64,000 nt of DNA, from NCBI GenBank assembly GCA_010015745.1, contig ML978211.1:124001-188000 (forward strand), given 5' to 3'. Source of the stretch: Setomelanomma holmii (lineage: Eukaryota; Ascomycota; Dothideomycetes; Pleosporales; Phaeosphaeriaceae). Under the pieces are notes generated by a model. The model saw only the letters and a list, made by a program, of their open reading frames with translations. It was not told the DNA's origin and did not search any database. The first letter of the stretch is position 1. Each line of letters starts with the position of its first letter. The position numbers were made by a program, and so were the translations under genes. Shown here piece by piece: positions 11,498-23,181 of the stretch.

Positions 11498-14063
11498 ATG
11501 GCGATGTCACTGCGGGCTGTACGTCTATTGGGCCGGAGGCCAGTTCTTGTATGCAATTTGCAGACCTCGAATATGGCAATATCTAATCAAAACTTAGCTT
11601 CGGTCGAGCCTTCCTCGCGTCGCATCACGCTTGCCTCGTGCAAGCACCGTCGTCCACCCTCGTACCTTTTCGACAACCACAATTCGACACGACACCCCAG
11701 ATGTGTTCCATTCACTGAAGGAAGGCTCCGCAGCAAACTTCCTCTCGACCCTTCAAGAAACACCCAAGACACCTCAGACGCTCACCGAGAAGATTGTGCA
11801 AGGATATGCTGTTGGTGTCGCGGAAGGCAAAGTCCTTAGATCCGGCGACTATGTCACCCTCGCACCACACAAATGCATGACACACGACAATTCATGGCCT
11901 GTAGCGCTCAAGTTCATGTCCATTGGCGCGACTCGAATCAACGACCCGAAACAGATCGTGATGACACTTGACCACGATGTGCAGAACAAGACTGAGAAGA
12001 ACTTGAAGAAGTACAGCCAGATCGAGGAGTTCGCCAAGAAGCAAGATGTCGTCTTCTACCCTGCAGGAAGAGGCATTGGGCATCAGATCATGGTGGAGGA
12101 GGGCTATGCCTGGCCGGGCACTTTGGCTGTAGCCTCCGACAGCCATTCCAACATGTATGGTGGAATTGGATGCTTGGGAACTCCTGTAGTGAGGACAGAT
12201 GCCGCGAGTATTTGGGCTACTGGCAAGACATGGTGGCAGATACCGCCAGTCGCAAAGGTCAATCTGGTTGGTACCATGTCGCAAGGCGTGACTGGCAAGG
12301 ATGTCATTGTAGCGCTAGCTGGCCTGTTCAACAAAGATGAGGTGCTGAACCACGCGATCGAATTCACAGGAACCGACGAGACTTTGGGCAGCATCCCTGT
12401 AGACGACCGTCTCACCATCGCAAACATGACGACCGAGTGGGGTGCGCTGACTGGCCTCTTCCCAATTGACTCGACTCTCCATGGCTGGCTCAGGGCGAGG
12501 GCGACACTGGCAGCTATGGGAGAAGGAGAAGCTAAGGATCACCATCAGCAACAGTTCGTCCATGAGCGCATCGACAAGCTATTTACCGCGACTGGCATCG
12601 TTGGTCAGCAGTTGGGCCACATCTTTAAGCCTGCTCTGGCTGCTGATAAGGGCGCTGTTTATGCCAAGGAACTTTACCTGGACTTGTCAACACTCTCACC
12701 ATATGTGTCTGGGCCAAATTCAGTGAAGGTCGCAACACCCCTTGCTGAGCTTCAAAGTCAAAGTATACCCGTAAATAAGGCTTACCTTGTTTCTTGCACA
12801 AACTCCCGAGCTTCAGATATTGCAGCAGCGGCAAACGTTTTCAAGGATGCTGCTGCCGCGAATGGCGACAAGATCCCGAGGATTGCAGATGGAGTCAACT
12901 TCTACATTGCTGCCGCATCTATACCAGAGCAGAAGGCTGCGGAAGAGACTGGTGACTGGCAGACCTTGCTTGAAGCCGGCGCGCAGCCTCTGCCTGCTGG
13001 TTGTGGACCATGTATCGGACTCGGCACCGGGCTTCTCGAGCCAGGAGAGGTCGGCATCAGCGCCAGCAATCGGAACTTCAAGGGCCGCATGGGATCACCG
13101 GACGCGAAGGCATATCTGGCTAGTCCTGAGGTTGTTGCGGCAAGCGCTTTGTCGGGCACTATCTCAGGTCCGGGACGCTACGAGATACCCGAGGGCTATG
13201 AAGGTGTCCGTCGTGGCGAGGGTGATGGCATTGCTGAAGAGCACCGCATGATGACCATTGAGGACATGCTCGAGAAGGCTATCAAAGACGCCGAAGCAGC
13301 TATCGGCAGCTTCGACACCGCGACACCAGAAACACAAGCCGTCACCCCACCAACTTCATCTACTGCAGAGACGGAAACTCTAACCGAGATTCTTCCTGGC
13401 TTCCCAGAGAAGATTGGTGGTGAGATCGTCTTTTGCGACGCCGACAACATCAACACCGACGGCATCTACCCAGGCAAATACACATACCAAGACGACGTCA
13501 CCCGCGAGAAGATGGCCGAAGTATGTATGGAGAACTACGATCCCACATTTGGTCAGACCGCAAAGGCTGGCGACATTCTCGTCTCAGGCTTCAACTTCGG
13601 CTGCGGAAGTAGTCGCGAGCAAGCCGCCACCGCTATCCTCGCTAAGGGCATCCCGCTCGTCGTCGCTGGCAGCTTTGGCAACATCTTTAGCAGGAACAGC
13701 ATCAACAATGCGCTCATGGGCGTCGAGGTGCCCAAGCTTGCGAACCGTCTGCGCGAGGTCTTCTCGTCCAAGAACCCGCCTTCGTCACAACAAGCTGTCA
13801 AGGAGCCGTCGCAGAATAGCGAATCGCTCGACTCACCACCTCCAGCTGCTACCACCCAGCCCGCTGAGTCTAAGCAACTGACTCGTCGAACTGGCTGGAC
13901 GCTTGAATGGGATGTGCGCAGGAGCACTGTGTCTGTCCAAGAAGGACCCAACGGTACGAAGTGGAATGTCAAGGTTGGCGAACTCCCGCCCAATGTTCAG
14001 GAGATCATTGCGCTGGGCGGTCTGGAGAACTGGGTGAAGAAGGAGATTGGTGCGACAGGCTAG
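11498..14063 (+). CDS. LYS4: Homoaconitase, mitochondrial (lysine biosynthesis)
   Basis: Aconitase-family 4Fe-4S hydro-lyase that converts homocitrate/homoaconitate to homoisocitrate in the fungal alpha-aminoadipate lysine pathway. A tiny first exon (11498-11518, MAMSLRA) is joined across a 79-nt intron (GTACGT..CTAAT..TTAG) to 11598-14063, giving 828 aa. The spliced N-terminus is an Arg/Ser-rich mitochondrial presequence (LRSSLPRVASRLPRAS..). Cluster ligands are seen as Cys407 (SCTNSR), Cys476 and Cys479 (GCGPCIG). Other motifs are APHKCMTHDNSWPVALKF, DSHSNMYGGIGCLGTPVVR and, in the swivel domain, FGCGSSREQAATAILAKGIP. A low-complexity linker (about 13318-13386) and a second one (about 13765-13880, SSQQAVKEPSQNS..) lengthen it relative to yeast. 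The motif set separates it from mitochondrial aconitase. Confidence 0.96.
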
Positions 14064-15914
14064 ACGCGCTAGGGATTGTGTATACCCGTGGAACATATGC
14101 ATGAGTGGCGTTCAGGATCGGAAAAATGAATCATGTTTGTGTGTAGATAGCCAAGCAGTGCTGCATTGCTCACAGCAGTTTGAAACTGGGAATCCACACC
14201 CTTGGTTCGTGTCTTCAAAGCGATTGAGGGCTCTTGCGCATTTTGAATCGGAGCAAGGCACGACGACGGAGAATCGTGTAAGCTATCAGAGTGATTGACG
14301 CTGATTGGTCGCTTCTGGTCGGCACCTTCGTGCGCGGAAACAACACCTGGGACTTCACCAGTCCACCCAACACCACTTCTACAATCACGGCTTCAGATGG
14401 AGCGTTCGAAGTTCCGTACTTTGGCAACTTCGATCATTCGATTCGTGCGTCTCTTTTCCATGGACAATTCGCTCCACACTCCAGCAATGAGGAGGCCTGC
14501 TTACACGCGACAAACGTCGCTCACTATACGCTCTTATTTCATCGAGCATGGCATCGGGTTTTGACCGTCGTTGCCATTTCTCATCCAGGTGAGGGATGAA
14601 CTGGCAATTTGACTTTTCGAACTATCCTTGGATTGAGTGGCTTCTTCTAGATGGTAACATCAGGGACGAGATTGATCCATTATGTTTTGGAACACCGTCC
14701 GATGCACTTCGCGACCACGTCGCGACATAAGCTGTATCATGGGATCTATTAGTCGCAGATGCTTTGATTGGATGGCATCGCCTTAAAGGAGGGCAGAATG
14801 GCAACACTTTCACGTGTTCCAACAGCTGCGAACCTTCAAAGTGAAGAGCGTGGAGGCTTGGCATAACAATACGCGGAGCGTACAGCGTTGCAAAGGTGAC
14901 CATGCGATAGCAGATCATCGTGTTTCAATGTTAGCTCCTATACTAACGTCCATCCACGCGTAACGGAAAACCCGCCGTGGCGGAACGCTCGTAGCACTTT
15001 CTACCACAACAACACCAAAAGCAATCGCATAGCTCAAATAATCTCGGAACGCACACCTAAGGTTCTTAGCATCCTGTGTATTTAGTATATCTATTATAAT
15101 ATGCTCACTGATTTCTAAATACCACAATTCACTTCCGACGTATACAAATCTGCTACATCCGACTGCCTCGGACTGGACGCTTCGTGCATCTGTCTAAACG
15201 CTCATCATGCTGTATAGCGCTATAAAAAGTTTGTATTCCCAGCAGAACAGTGTATTTCATAGTGCTGTGTTGCTGCATCGAACATGACTGCCCACCAAAG
15301 ACTCTACATCCTTGCTGTACGAAAGCGGCCCAGCCGTGTTTTAGCCGTATCGTTGTTTAAGCCAACCACAGCCACCAGATTCGGTTTCTTATTATGAAAC
15401 TGACCCTCAAGCTAAAGAATTGCTGTTTAGTGCGGGTCGTGCATTTGCTCGCTGCCCCGCATTTCGCCTTCACCTCCGCAGATGTAGCCTCAGCCTTGCC
15501 AGACCTTATTGTCCACGTAGCACAACTCGACACGATGGCTTTTGCAACGTACAACCTCTGCGCTAGAAGCGAGACCAAACTCTGTCGCGCATGCGTCTAG
15601 TCCTGCACAAAGCATATAAACAGCCCCATGGCGCTGAATTGTGGATCAAAATCAACAGCACGATATTTTGGCGGCACTGCCCCTCTTCAGCCAGACTCTC
15701 ATCGTCAGGCAGCAGTGGCATTGGGTGGGACACGTGGCTGGCGTTATCTTAGCCTTGTACTCCCTGACACTATATAGCAAAGTTCCGAATCTTGGGCAGA
15801 GTTCCTGGTACGCTTGTACCGCTCCCTACAGGAGATTTCGATACCCTTGGATGCCCCTAAACGCCGATTCTCGTTGCACCGACTATTAACGCCAAGCAAC
15901 ATAGCTCCACGAAG
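14064..15914. other. Gene-free stretch, partly AT-rich
   Basis: Nearly 1.9 kb downstream of LYS4 and upstream of the broken HET gene. Open frames are short (up to about 100 codons) and show no domain. 15065-15125 is clearly more AT-rich than its surroundings. No terminal repeats, tRNA or transposase fragment could be recognised. Confidence 0.45.
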
Positions 15915-17794
15915 ATGCAAGCCCCCACAAATCCAGCAGCTGGAACAGCAGGGATCTACCAGCAATTGTCGACCGAGAAAAGGGAGCTTAGGCTACTAAC
16001 GGTCGAGCGTCCCTCCTTCACATCGTTGCCTCTGCAGTGTTCGATTCACAAGACATCTCTCAACAATTGTGAAAAGTACGTTGCGCTCTCATACACATGG
16101 GGAGACGAAATGATACCGTGCCCTTGGAATTGCAAGGCCAAACGCTGTATGTCATCCGGGATCTAGAGTCCGCGCTGCGCAACATCTCGCAAATGGTGAA
16201 GAAATTGGTCATCTGGGCAGACGCGCTGTGCGTTAACCAGACGGACCTCTCCGAGCGCGCTGCGCAGGTCCGCTTAATGGGCGACATATACCGCGACGCA
16301 AACCACATTCTCATCTGGATAGGCAGCATGCAGGAGGACGGTGTTCTCGCTCTCGACTTTATTGAAACGCTTGGTAATGCCTACTATGACCTGGAAAGCG
16401 TGGATGCGGCGGTGGACTTTATCAATAACCGCGACATCCCGCAGTTGTTATTCGACAGAGGATGGACAGCCGTAGCTCAGATGTTGAAACGCCCTTGGTG
16501 GACACGCATCTGGACCCTTCAGGAAGCAGGCCTCGCGAGGGAGGTTTCCGTAATCTGCGGCACGAGGAGCATATCTTTCAATGCCTTCTAGCGTACACTA
16601 CACGTGTTACAGATGGATGCCAGCACGGTGCCTTTGAAGCTCGAGATCAAGCCCGACATAAAGGACGTGATTACGGCGGCAATGTACGACCCATGCATAA
16701 ATGCTTGATTGTCACTGTGGGCCGATATAAGCACGAAGACAGAGGCAGTAGAGCTTTTGAAGCTGCTGTCTTTGTGTCGAGCGTTTGCTGCGAAAGATGC
16801 CCTGGACAAGATTTATGCTTGCATTGACCTCGCGAAGCCCATTCCTGTATTTAAAATTGACTATGTTACTCCCTCAAATCAAGTATACCTCAAGTTCGTG
16901 GTAGCGTACATCAGTTACAGCAAAAGTCTTTCGATTCTAAAGGAAGCCGGACGGAATGTCTCGGCCCAGGATGCTGACAATCAACTGCCATCATGGGTGC
17001 CCAATTGGACTAATACAGATTATCGATCACTGCTTACAGGTGAGGGTTATCATGCGGCCAAGGATACAGAACCTCGGTATTCAGTTCTAGGGAATAGACT
17101 TGCGGTCAAAGGACTTTTGTTCGAATGCATCGAGACAGTGGAGCTCCCAGGGGACAATGCCCTTGTAAACTGGTCAAAGTCAGCATTGAGCGGACAAAGT
17201 GCCGTATACGACTCCATGGGTATACCGCAGGTTCAGGCATACTTTCGAGCCTTCTTTACTGGCAAACATCCCGAGACTCAGGGCAGATTGGACCCAAAGG
17301 ACACTTCGTTTTACAGCCCTGCTATCAGCTTCTGTACATTTTTGTCAGCCGACGAGGAAATATCGAGTCTGCTTCCACAGGAAATTGGCGTCTTTGCTAC
17401 ACAGTCGGCCATGCCCCTCGCTCAAGCGATTCTTGTTTTCATGCTGCAGCAAGACGACCCTGATGTTCCAAAGGCTTACTGGGAATGGGAAGCGGAGACA
17501 AAACGGAACGAGACGAGAGACATGGGACTGGTCCACTTCTCGTTCAAGCTAGGTGCTGCCAGGAATTCGTCCTTCATCATGACGAGCTCGGGATACATGG
17601 GACTTGCTCCGAAGTGGACGCAGGTGGGCGATCAGGTTTGTGTCTTGCCAGGATGCTGCGTTCCGGTGGTTCTGCGCTATACGGAGGGATGCTATTCCCT
17701 GGTTGGTGAGTGCTTTGTCTTGGGCTTGATGGACGGAGAGATGCTGAGTGGCAGTAACTGGGAGGCCCAACTGCGTGACTTTGATATACTTTGA
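15915..17794 (+). pseudogene. HET-domain (heterokaryon incompatibility) gene, broken by a frameshift and two stops
   Basis: Fungal HET-domain proteins act in non-self recognition and cell death after hyphal fusion. The N-terminal HET signatures are plain: LRLLTVERPSF, then KYVALSYTWGDE, LVIWADALCVNQTDLSERAA, MGDIYRDANHILIWIG and RPWWTRIWTLQEAGLA. The C-terminal part has the usual GYMGLAPKWTQVGDQVCVLP and LVGECFVLGLMDGEML. The reading frame fails three times: a one-base offset right after YTWGDE (about 16107-16111), an in-frame TAG at 16589-16591 and an in-frame TGA at 16706-16708. Downstream of the offset, everything to 17794 is in one frame. No intron with usable ends removes the stops. The TAG fits a CAG codon and the TGA a CGA codon after C-to-T change. 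Full length would be about 625 codons. A single frameshift could be an assembly error; the two stops make true decay likelier. Confidence 0.85.
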
Positions 17795-18783
17795 CAGGAA
17801 TGAAGCAATTGGCCAAGGTTGTCTGACATTACGTTACTGTGCATGCTCGCCATGAAACATGGTATTATAGGCTGAGTAGGAGGTTTATTTAGATTAAATA
17901 AAGTATAGACAAAGCCTGGGACCTTATGAGTCTATACCGAGATTATCTATGCCTCCTAATCGTTGTGAAGTTTATTGTGATGAGAAGCACTGGTGGGTTT
18001 CCAGCATGCAGGATTTTCCGCCACGCAGGGACTGACGTTATGCCTCTTTGTTGACAAGCATACAAGTGTCTTGGCCACTGCTATCTACGGCGTCACCAAG
18101 ACTCTCCGAGCAAAGAAAGACCATCACACTGTGCCAACGAGAGCCAATGCGTGATCGTAATCAATACGCCAGATCACTCTTGGTGTACACTCTCATTCAC
18201 AAGCCGCGGTAACAATTTACCTGAAAGCAAGACGATTGGTTGCGCACCGTACCACGATCGGAGCCGGATCCGTGGCCAAGGCTTGTAACCCGGTTGCTAA
18301 CGAACCGTTCGGCCGTTGTACTGTTTCTCGCTCCAGGCCCGACAACTACTGCATCAGCTTTCCTTGGTCCTTGGCATTTGAAATGCGGTGCTCAAATCAA
18401 ATGCGAAGGGGAGCGCCGACGGTGATCCCCCGTCGATCAAGTTTGCGGGGAAATCATGGGGTGTACTAGAATGGTCTGGGGTCGCCAGCCGAGCCGTTAC
18501 CACCACACCTAAGTGCTGTCTAGTATCACACTCATTGACAAAGCGAAAATATTCCGTCCTTCAATACCAAGCGCAAAAGACCGAGGCATCTTTTTTGAAG
18601 CACATGTGCGATTGATGGCTTTATATCGACTCTCCTTCTGTGAGTTTGGTGCAGCTTCAGCGGGCCCCGGAAACTACCTTCACCTGGCGCTACCGTAAAC
18701 TTCACTTAAGGCGGCTTTGACTTCAAAGCCCCACAACTATCACTGCCAGCAGTCACCTAACGAAGCATACTGCAGATTTGAGC
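17795..18783. other. Gene-free stretch
   Basis: Spacer between the HET pseudogene and the TRI12-like transporter. 17855-17920 is AT-rich (AATAAA-like signals, perhaps the HET gene's old polyadenylation region). The last few hundred bases should hold the transporter promoter; no obvious TATA box or known operator is seen. Confidence 0.4.
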
Positions 18784-20667
18784 ATGGATCCAGAAAAGAT
18801 ACCTGCTGCTCGACATATCGAGAACATGGCAGATACGCCCAAGTCAGAAGCAAGATTCTCATCTGAAGTTGACAAGCCACCCGTTGGAGGCATGATGCCA
18901 GACGTGCGGTGCAAAGCGGATGCGCAAGACGACGGGCAGGGGTTCCGCGTGAGCAAAGCTCTCTGCTCTCCACAATCATTTGTCTGAAGCTAACCACAAG
19001 GCATGACAGCTCAATGTCAGGATCATTGGAGCGCTCGTTGGCTGCAGTCTTGCCTTCGCAGGCTCGCAGCTTATTCCACTTTCCTTCTTCACGCTGTACA
19101 CCTTCATCGCTCGGGAACTTGGCTCCTCGAACTTCGTCTGGTTCAAGGCTGGTAACTCAGTCGGTCAGGTCGTTGCAGCGGTTGCTTTGGGTCCACTTTC
19201 CGACTTCCTTGGTCGCAAGGGCATCTTCCTCACTGGCATCAGTCTTGCGATGCTTGGAATGATTGTCTGCGCTGCAACACCTACGGGTGGCGGCTTCATC
19301 GCAGGACAATGTCTCGCCGGCTTTGGGCTGATGACCGAAGAGCTTGTTGCGCTTGCTGTTACATCGGAGCTCGTACCTGTAAGCAAGCGCCCGCTGTACG
19401 GCGCAGTCATGATTTCTGGCTTTCTCCCTTGGGCACCAGGCGCTCTATATGCTCAGCTGCTCGCTGTGAGAAATTGGCGCTGGATCGCTTGCATGGCTGC
19501 GGTCTGGCATGCCCTTGCCCTGGTCTTTGTGGGAGTCTTCTACAAGCCTCCGCCACAAGCCCGCAATCCCACAGATGATCCGTCAACCTCTGTCTGGAAG
19601 AAGATCGACTTTGTCGGCATTGCTCTCGGTCTTGCTGGATTCATCCTCTTCCTGGTCGGCCTCAACTGGGGTGGACAGACGTACCCATGGAAGTCTTATC
19701 AGGTCGGACTCACCCTCGGCATCGGTCTAGGTACCATTGTCGCTTTCATCGTGTGGGAGATGTTCGGTACCAAATACCCTCTCTTTCCCCGCCGCTTGGT
19801 CCAATACCGAGTACCATTCTGGAGCATCATGTTTGTCATTTTTGCTGCTGGTGTCAATTATGTGCCACTTGCCATTTTCTGGCCGATTGAGTCGATCAGT
19901 GTGTTCAACTCGAACCACAAGGAGACGGGTGTCAATACAGTACCAGTCGGACTTTGCATCCTTGGAGGAGCTATTATCTCTGCTGGTCTTTGTGGCAGGT
20001 GGCCCAGACACATCCGCCTCATCATGACTGGGTTCTGTATCATGCAGACAGTCGGTAAGTCTGATCTTGCAGCCTAATCCTTATTCCATAATCAAAAAGA
20101 CTGATGTTGTTATCCTCAGGCGTCGGCTGCATGGCCGCCATTGATCCGCACAACATCAACACCGCGTGGGCCCCACTCATCATTGGTCTTTTCGGCGTAG
20201 GCGGCGTGCTCTTTCCCAACCAAATCATCGTCACCATCATAACACCCGACGACCTCCTCGCCACAGTCACGTCTCTAACATTCGTCATCCGTGGCGTAAG
20301 TCAAGCCGTGGCTCTCACTCTCCTGCAGAACCGACTGTCCGCGGAGGTACAGGCGAGAGCTGTCAACACCGTGGCCATCCCAGCATTGCGTGCAGGTGTG
20401 CCCAGTATCAAGGCGATAGAGGCGCTAATTTCTTCTCTGACGGCTGTGCCATTCAAGGAGTACGTGCCAGCGGCATTGCCACAAGTCATGAGGAACCCGA
20501 CTGGATATGAAGCGTTGAGGAATGCTACTGTTGAGCTGTTTGGACAGAGCTTCCCGCTACTGTATTACATCGGATTGGGTTTTGGAGTTGCAGGCTGCAT
20601 TGCTTCAGTCTTGGTGGGTGATATGTCAAAGTACATGGATGAGCATGTGGCGGTGAAGATGCATTAA
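18784..20667 (+). CDS. MFS transporter, TRI12 / fungal DHA2-like efflux pump
   Basis: Proton-coupled efflux pump of the family that includes the trichothecene exporter Tri12 and siderophore carriers; plasma membrane. Exons 18784-18948, 19010-20054 and 20120-20667 (introns 61 and 65 nt) give 585 aa with correct phases. After a 55-aa hydrophilic N-terminus come about 14 helices. The MFS motif A is GPLSDFLGRKG after TM2 (FVWFKAGNSVGQVVAAVALG). The typical TRI12 text NWRWIACMAAVWHALALVFV and the late segment FPNQIIVTIITPDDLLATVT are present. It ends with a short hydrophilic tail (VGDMSKYMDEHVAVKMH). No toxin-biosynthesis genes neighbour it, so a role in self-protection for a local cluster is not supported; substrate unknown. 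Confidence 0.9.
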
Positions 20668-20930
20668 GTGGAGCAGTCCCAACTCCGTTCAGATGGAATC
20701 TGCGTAGCAAAAGAAGTTGTTAGGATGAAGTTATGGTTTTCCAATGCAGAGTGATGTCGCGCTTCACGAGTAAGGTGTGTAGAAGAAGTGCGGAGGATTG
20801 GGTTCCGCAGCGCCGAAAAAGCTCCACACGCTCAGACCACGAAAATGCCGTCATGTCATCTCGAATCCATTGGGCGTGCACACCGACAACAAACATCACC
20901 CATGCACCCACAACACACTACAAGCTCAAG

Positions 20931-21965
20931 ATGTCGTGGCTCAAGCGACGAGCAGGTCCATTGATCATCCTCGGCACGTCCGCCATTGGCGGCACGGCGT
21001 ACCGCTTCGCCCGTCCCTCAGACCCATCCGACGCGTCGCTAAATCCCCACACATTCACGCCGTACACGCTCGTCGAGAAGCGGACCGTCTCACCAACGAG
21101 TGCAATATTTACCTTACGCAATCAAGATGGCAAGCCAGAACCAGAAAGCGTGCGAGAAGTGTGGAAGCGCAGCGTATGGAGCGTGCAAATCAAGCAACCG
21201 CAATTGCAGATTGCGCGAGCATACACGCCGTTGCCGCCCACATCTGAAGCACACAAAAAAGGCCGGGATGAGCCTGCAGATATTCGGTTGCTGATTCGGC
21301 ATGAGGAGGGTGGAGAGGTATCAACGTACCTTCACCGGCTGCCAGAAGAGTCGATAATAGAGCTTCGCGGACCGAACCAAGAGCTCGAACTGCCCCACGA
21401 TATCAAGGAGATCATATTTTTGGCTGGTGGAACAGGCATTGCGCCGGCTATGCAAATGGCACAGGCGCTGGGACGAAGAACAGGAAGCAAGCTACACATA
21501 CTTTGGGCGAATAGGCGGCGGGACGAGTGTATTGGCGGAGTCAGCGACGACGTGCTGAAGACCAATGTTGCACGAAATCGGAAAGGATGGTGGCAGAGTC
21601 TAATAAGTTCAGACGACCCCGCGGCACAACAGCCAGCTACGAACGATCCGAGTGGGTCCAAGGGCGCAATTGTAAAAGAGCTCGACGCGCTGAAAGAGCA
21701 GAGTAAAGCTGCTACACGAGGGCTGAGTGTGCAGTACTACGTCGACCAGGAGAAGAGCTTCATACAACGCGCAGACCTCGAGAGGAGGGTAGCACGCATA
21801 CCAGAAGAGAAGGGGTCGAGGTTGATCATGGTTTCGGGGCCCGATGGTTTCATCGAGTATTGGGCAGGCAGAAAGAAGTGGGAAGGTGGACGAGAGACTC
21901 AGGGTCCCCTTGGTGGTGTCCTAGGAACGATGGATCTAGGAGGCTGGAGGGTCTTCAAACTTTGA
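20931..21965 (+). CDS. CYC2: Cyc2-like mitochondrial FAD/NAD-binding oxidoreductase (cytochrome c maturation)
   Basis: Single-exon gene, 344 aa. It starts MSWLKRRAGPLIILGTSAIG, a short basic leader with one membrane anchor. A ferredoxin-reductase-type fold follows: RAYTPLPP is the FAD-binding RxYT motif, and IIFLAGGTGIAPAMQMAQAL is the NAD(P)-ribose motif. The conserved C-terminus is MVSGPDGFIEYWAG.. to LGTMDLGGWRVFKL. This arrangement matches yeast Cyc2, an inner-membrane flavoprotein that helps attach haem to cytochrome c. The ATG at 20931 is chosen over in-frame upstream codons because the anchor begins there. Generic cytochrome-b5-reductase-like proteins are the main alternative, but the end of the protein is Cyc2-like. 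Confidence 0.75.
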   Translation: MSWLKRRAGPLIILGTSAIGGTAYRFARPSDPSDASLNPHTFTPYTLVEKRTVSPTSAIFTLRNQDGKPEPESVREVWKRSVWSVQIKQPQLQIARAYTPLPPTSEAHKKGRDEPADIRLLIRHEEGGEVSTYLHRLPEESIIELRGPNQELELPHDIKEIIFLAGGTGIAPAMQMAQALGRRTGSKLHILWANRRRDECIGGVSDDVLKTNVARNRKGWWQSLISSDDPAAQQPATNDPSGSKGAIVKELDALKEQSKAATRGLSVQYYVDQEKSFIQRADLERRVARIPEEKGSRLIMVSGPDGFIEYWAGRKKWEGGRETQGPLGGVLGTMDLGGWRVFKL

Positions 21966-23181
21966 GGACACCAATTTCGCTATCGTTGCCCCGACATATT
22001 ACTGATACGCGAAACACGACGAAAGTTTTCGTATAAGACTTATCAGAGACACAAGCATCCACAATTGTAGAACGACAACGCTGCTATTAGGAGGCAGCCT
22101 GCTATGCCAAAAGCATACTGCTCTTCGACAAGGCCACCATAACCAGTTTCGTGCGCTGCCGACACATGGATAAGAAAGAAGGTTGACTGCAATGCCCAGA
22201 CTCGTCATTGTTTCCCTTCGCCTAGGACACGCAGTAAGAACGACATTCGACGCCCTCGCTAGCTGGGTGCAACGACTATCGCATTTCATCGTGCGTATAT
22301 CGCCGTTTTCAGTTTGTCCTGCGTCTTCCAGGTCTCGCTGCCCAAGCTCCATTCACACCACTGTCACAGGCTGCATACTATGACTTCCTGCCGCAATTTG
22401 ACGTCAGCAGCGTAGCTCAATACGCACTCTCTCGCCGCTTGACCATTCCATACCAGTGGAAAGGCTTTTGCATACTCCCTGCTGTGCTTGCTGCGCATCT
22501 CTTGACGGTGTTTACAACGGCAGTGGTGTTCCTATGAAATACGAAATCAAGTATGCTCGGCAGTGCATGGCAAGATATTTGTGAAGTAGTAGATCTAGTA
22601 GACAGAGATGTCCTGACAATCGCACGGGGCAGGACGGACACAGAAGTTGCGCAAGCTCTGAGAGCAAGCGGGAGAGAGGACGAATTGGTGAGGATAAAGC
22701 ATGGATAATGTGCCTTTATGGATATAAATCCGCGCCTGGTGGTGAACAAAGTCCAGGCAAGCGCGTGTGAGCTCTGCAGACGAAAGGAAGAGACTGCACT
22801 GAGTTGTAGTTAATCGATATCCACATGCAACCCTCATTAATGATTCTAATGCACCGAACATTGGCGTCTGCTCAAGACCTGTTCAATGTACAACAACAAT
22901 ACCATCATGCGATGCATGGGAATCTTGAGATTGTCATGTCCCCTTCCAGCCTAGTGCGGCGCTCGCTCCTGCCCAAATGTCGGCCTTCGCGCTTTCCTCC
23001 GCCGGCAAATCCGACCATGGAGTCATTCCGCGCTGAATAATTTTAGTGGAGCAGCGTACGCCTTACGCCTCACGCATTATCAGATCAACCTCATTTGATT
23101 CTCCAATGCCTTCACCTTAACCTCACCGTCGCCGTCTCGCATCGCATTGACATCATTGCGTGTCACAATCGCTACCCGCAT
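21966..23181. other. Gene-free stretch
   Basis: About 1.2 kb. Small open frames on both strands show no domain or splice logic. The last 150 bases upstream of the DHA2 gene are CT/CA-rich, as often in fungal 5' UTRs. No repeats or RNA genes recognised. Confidence 0.4.
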
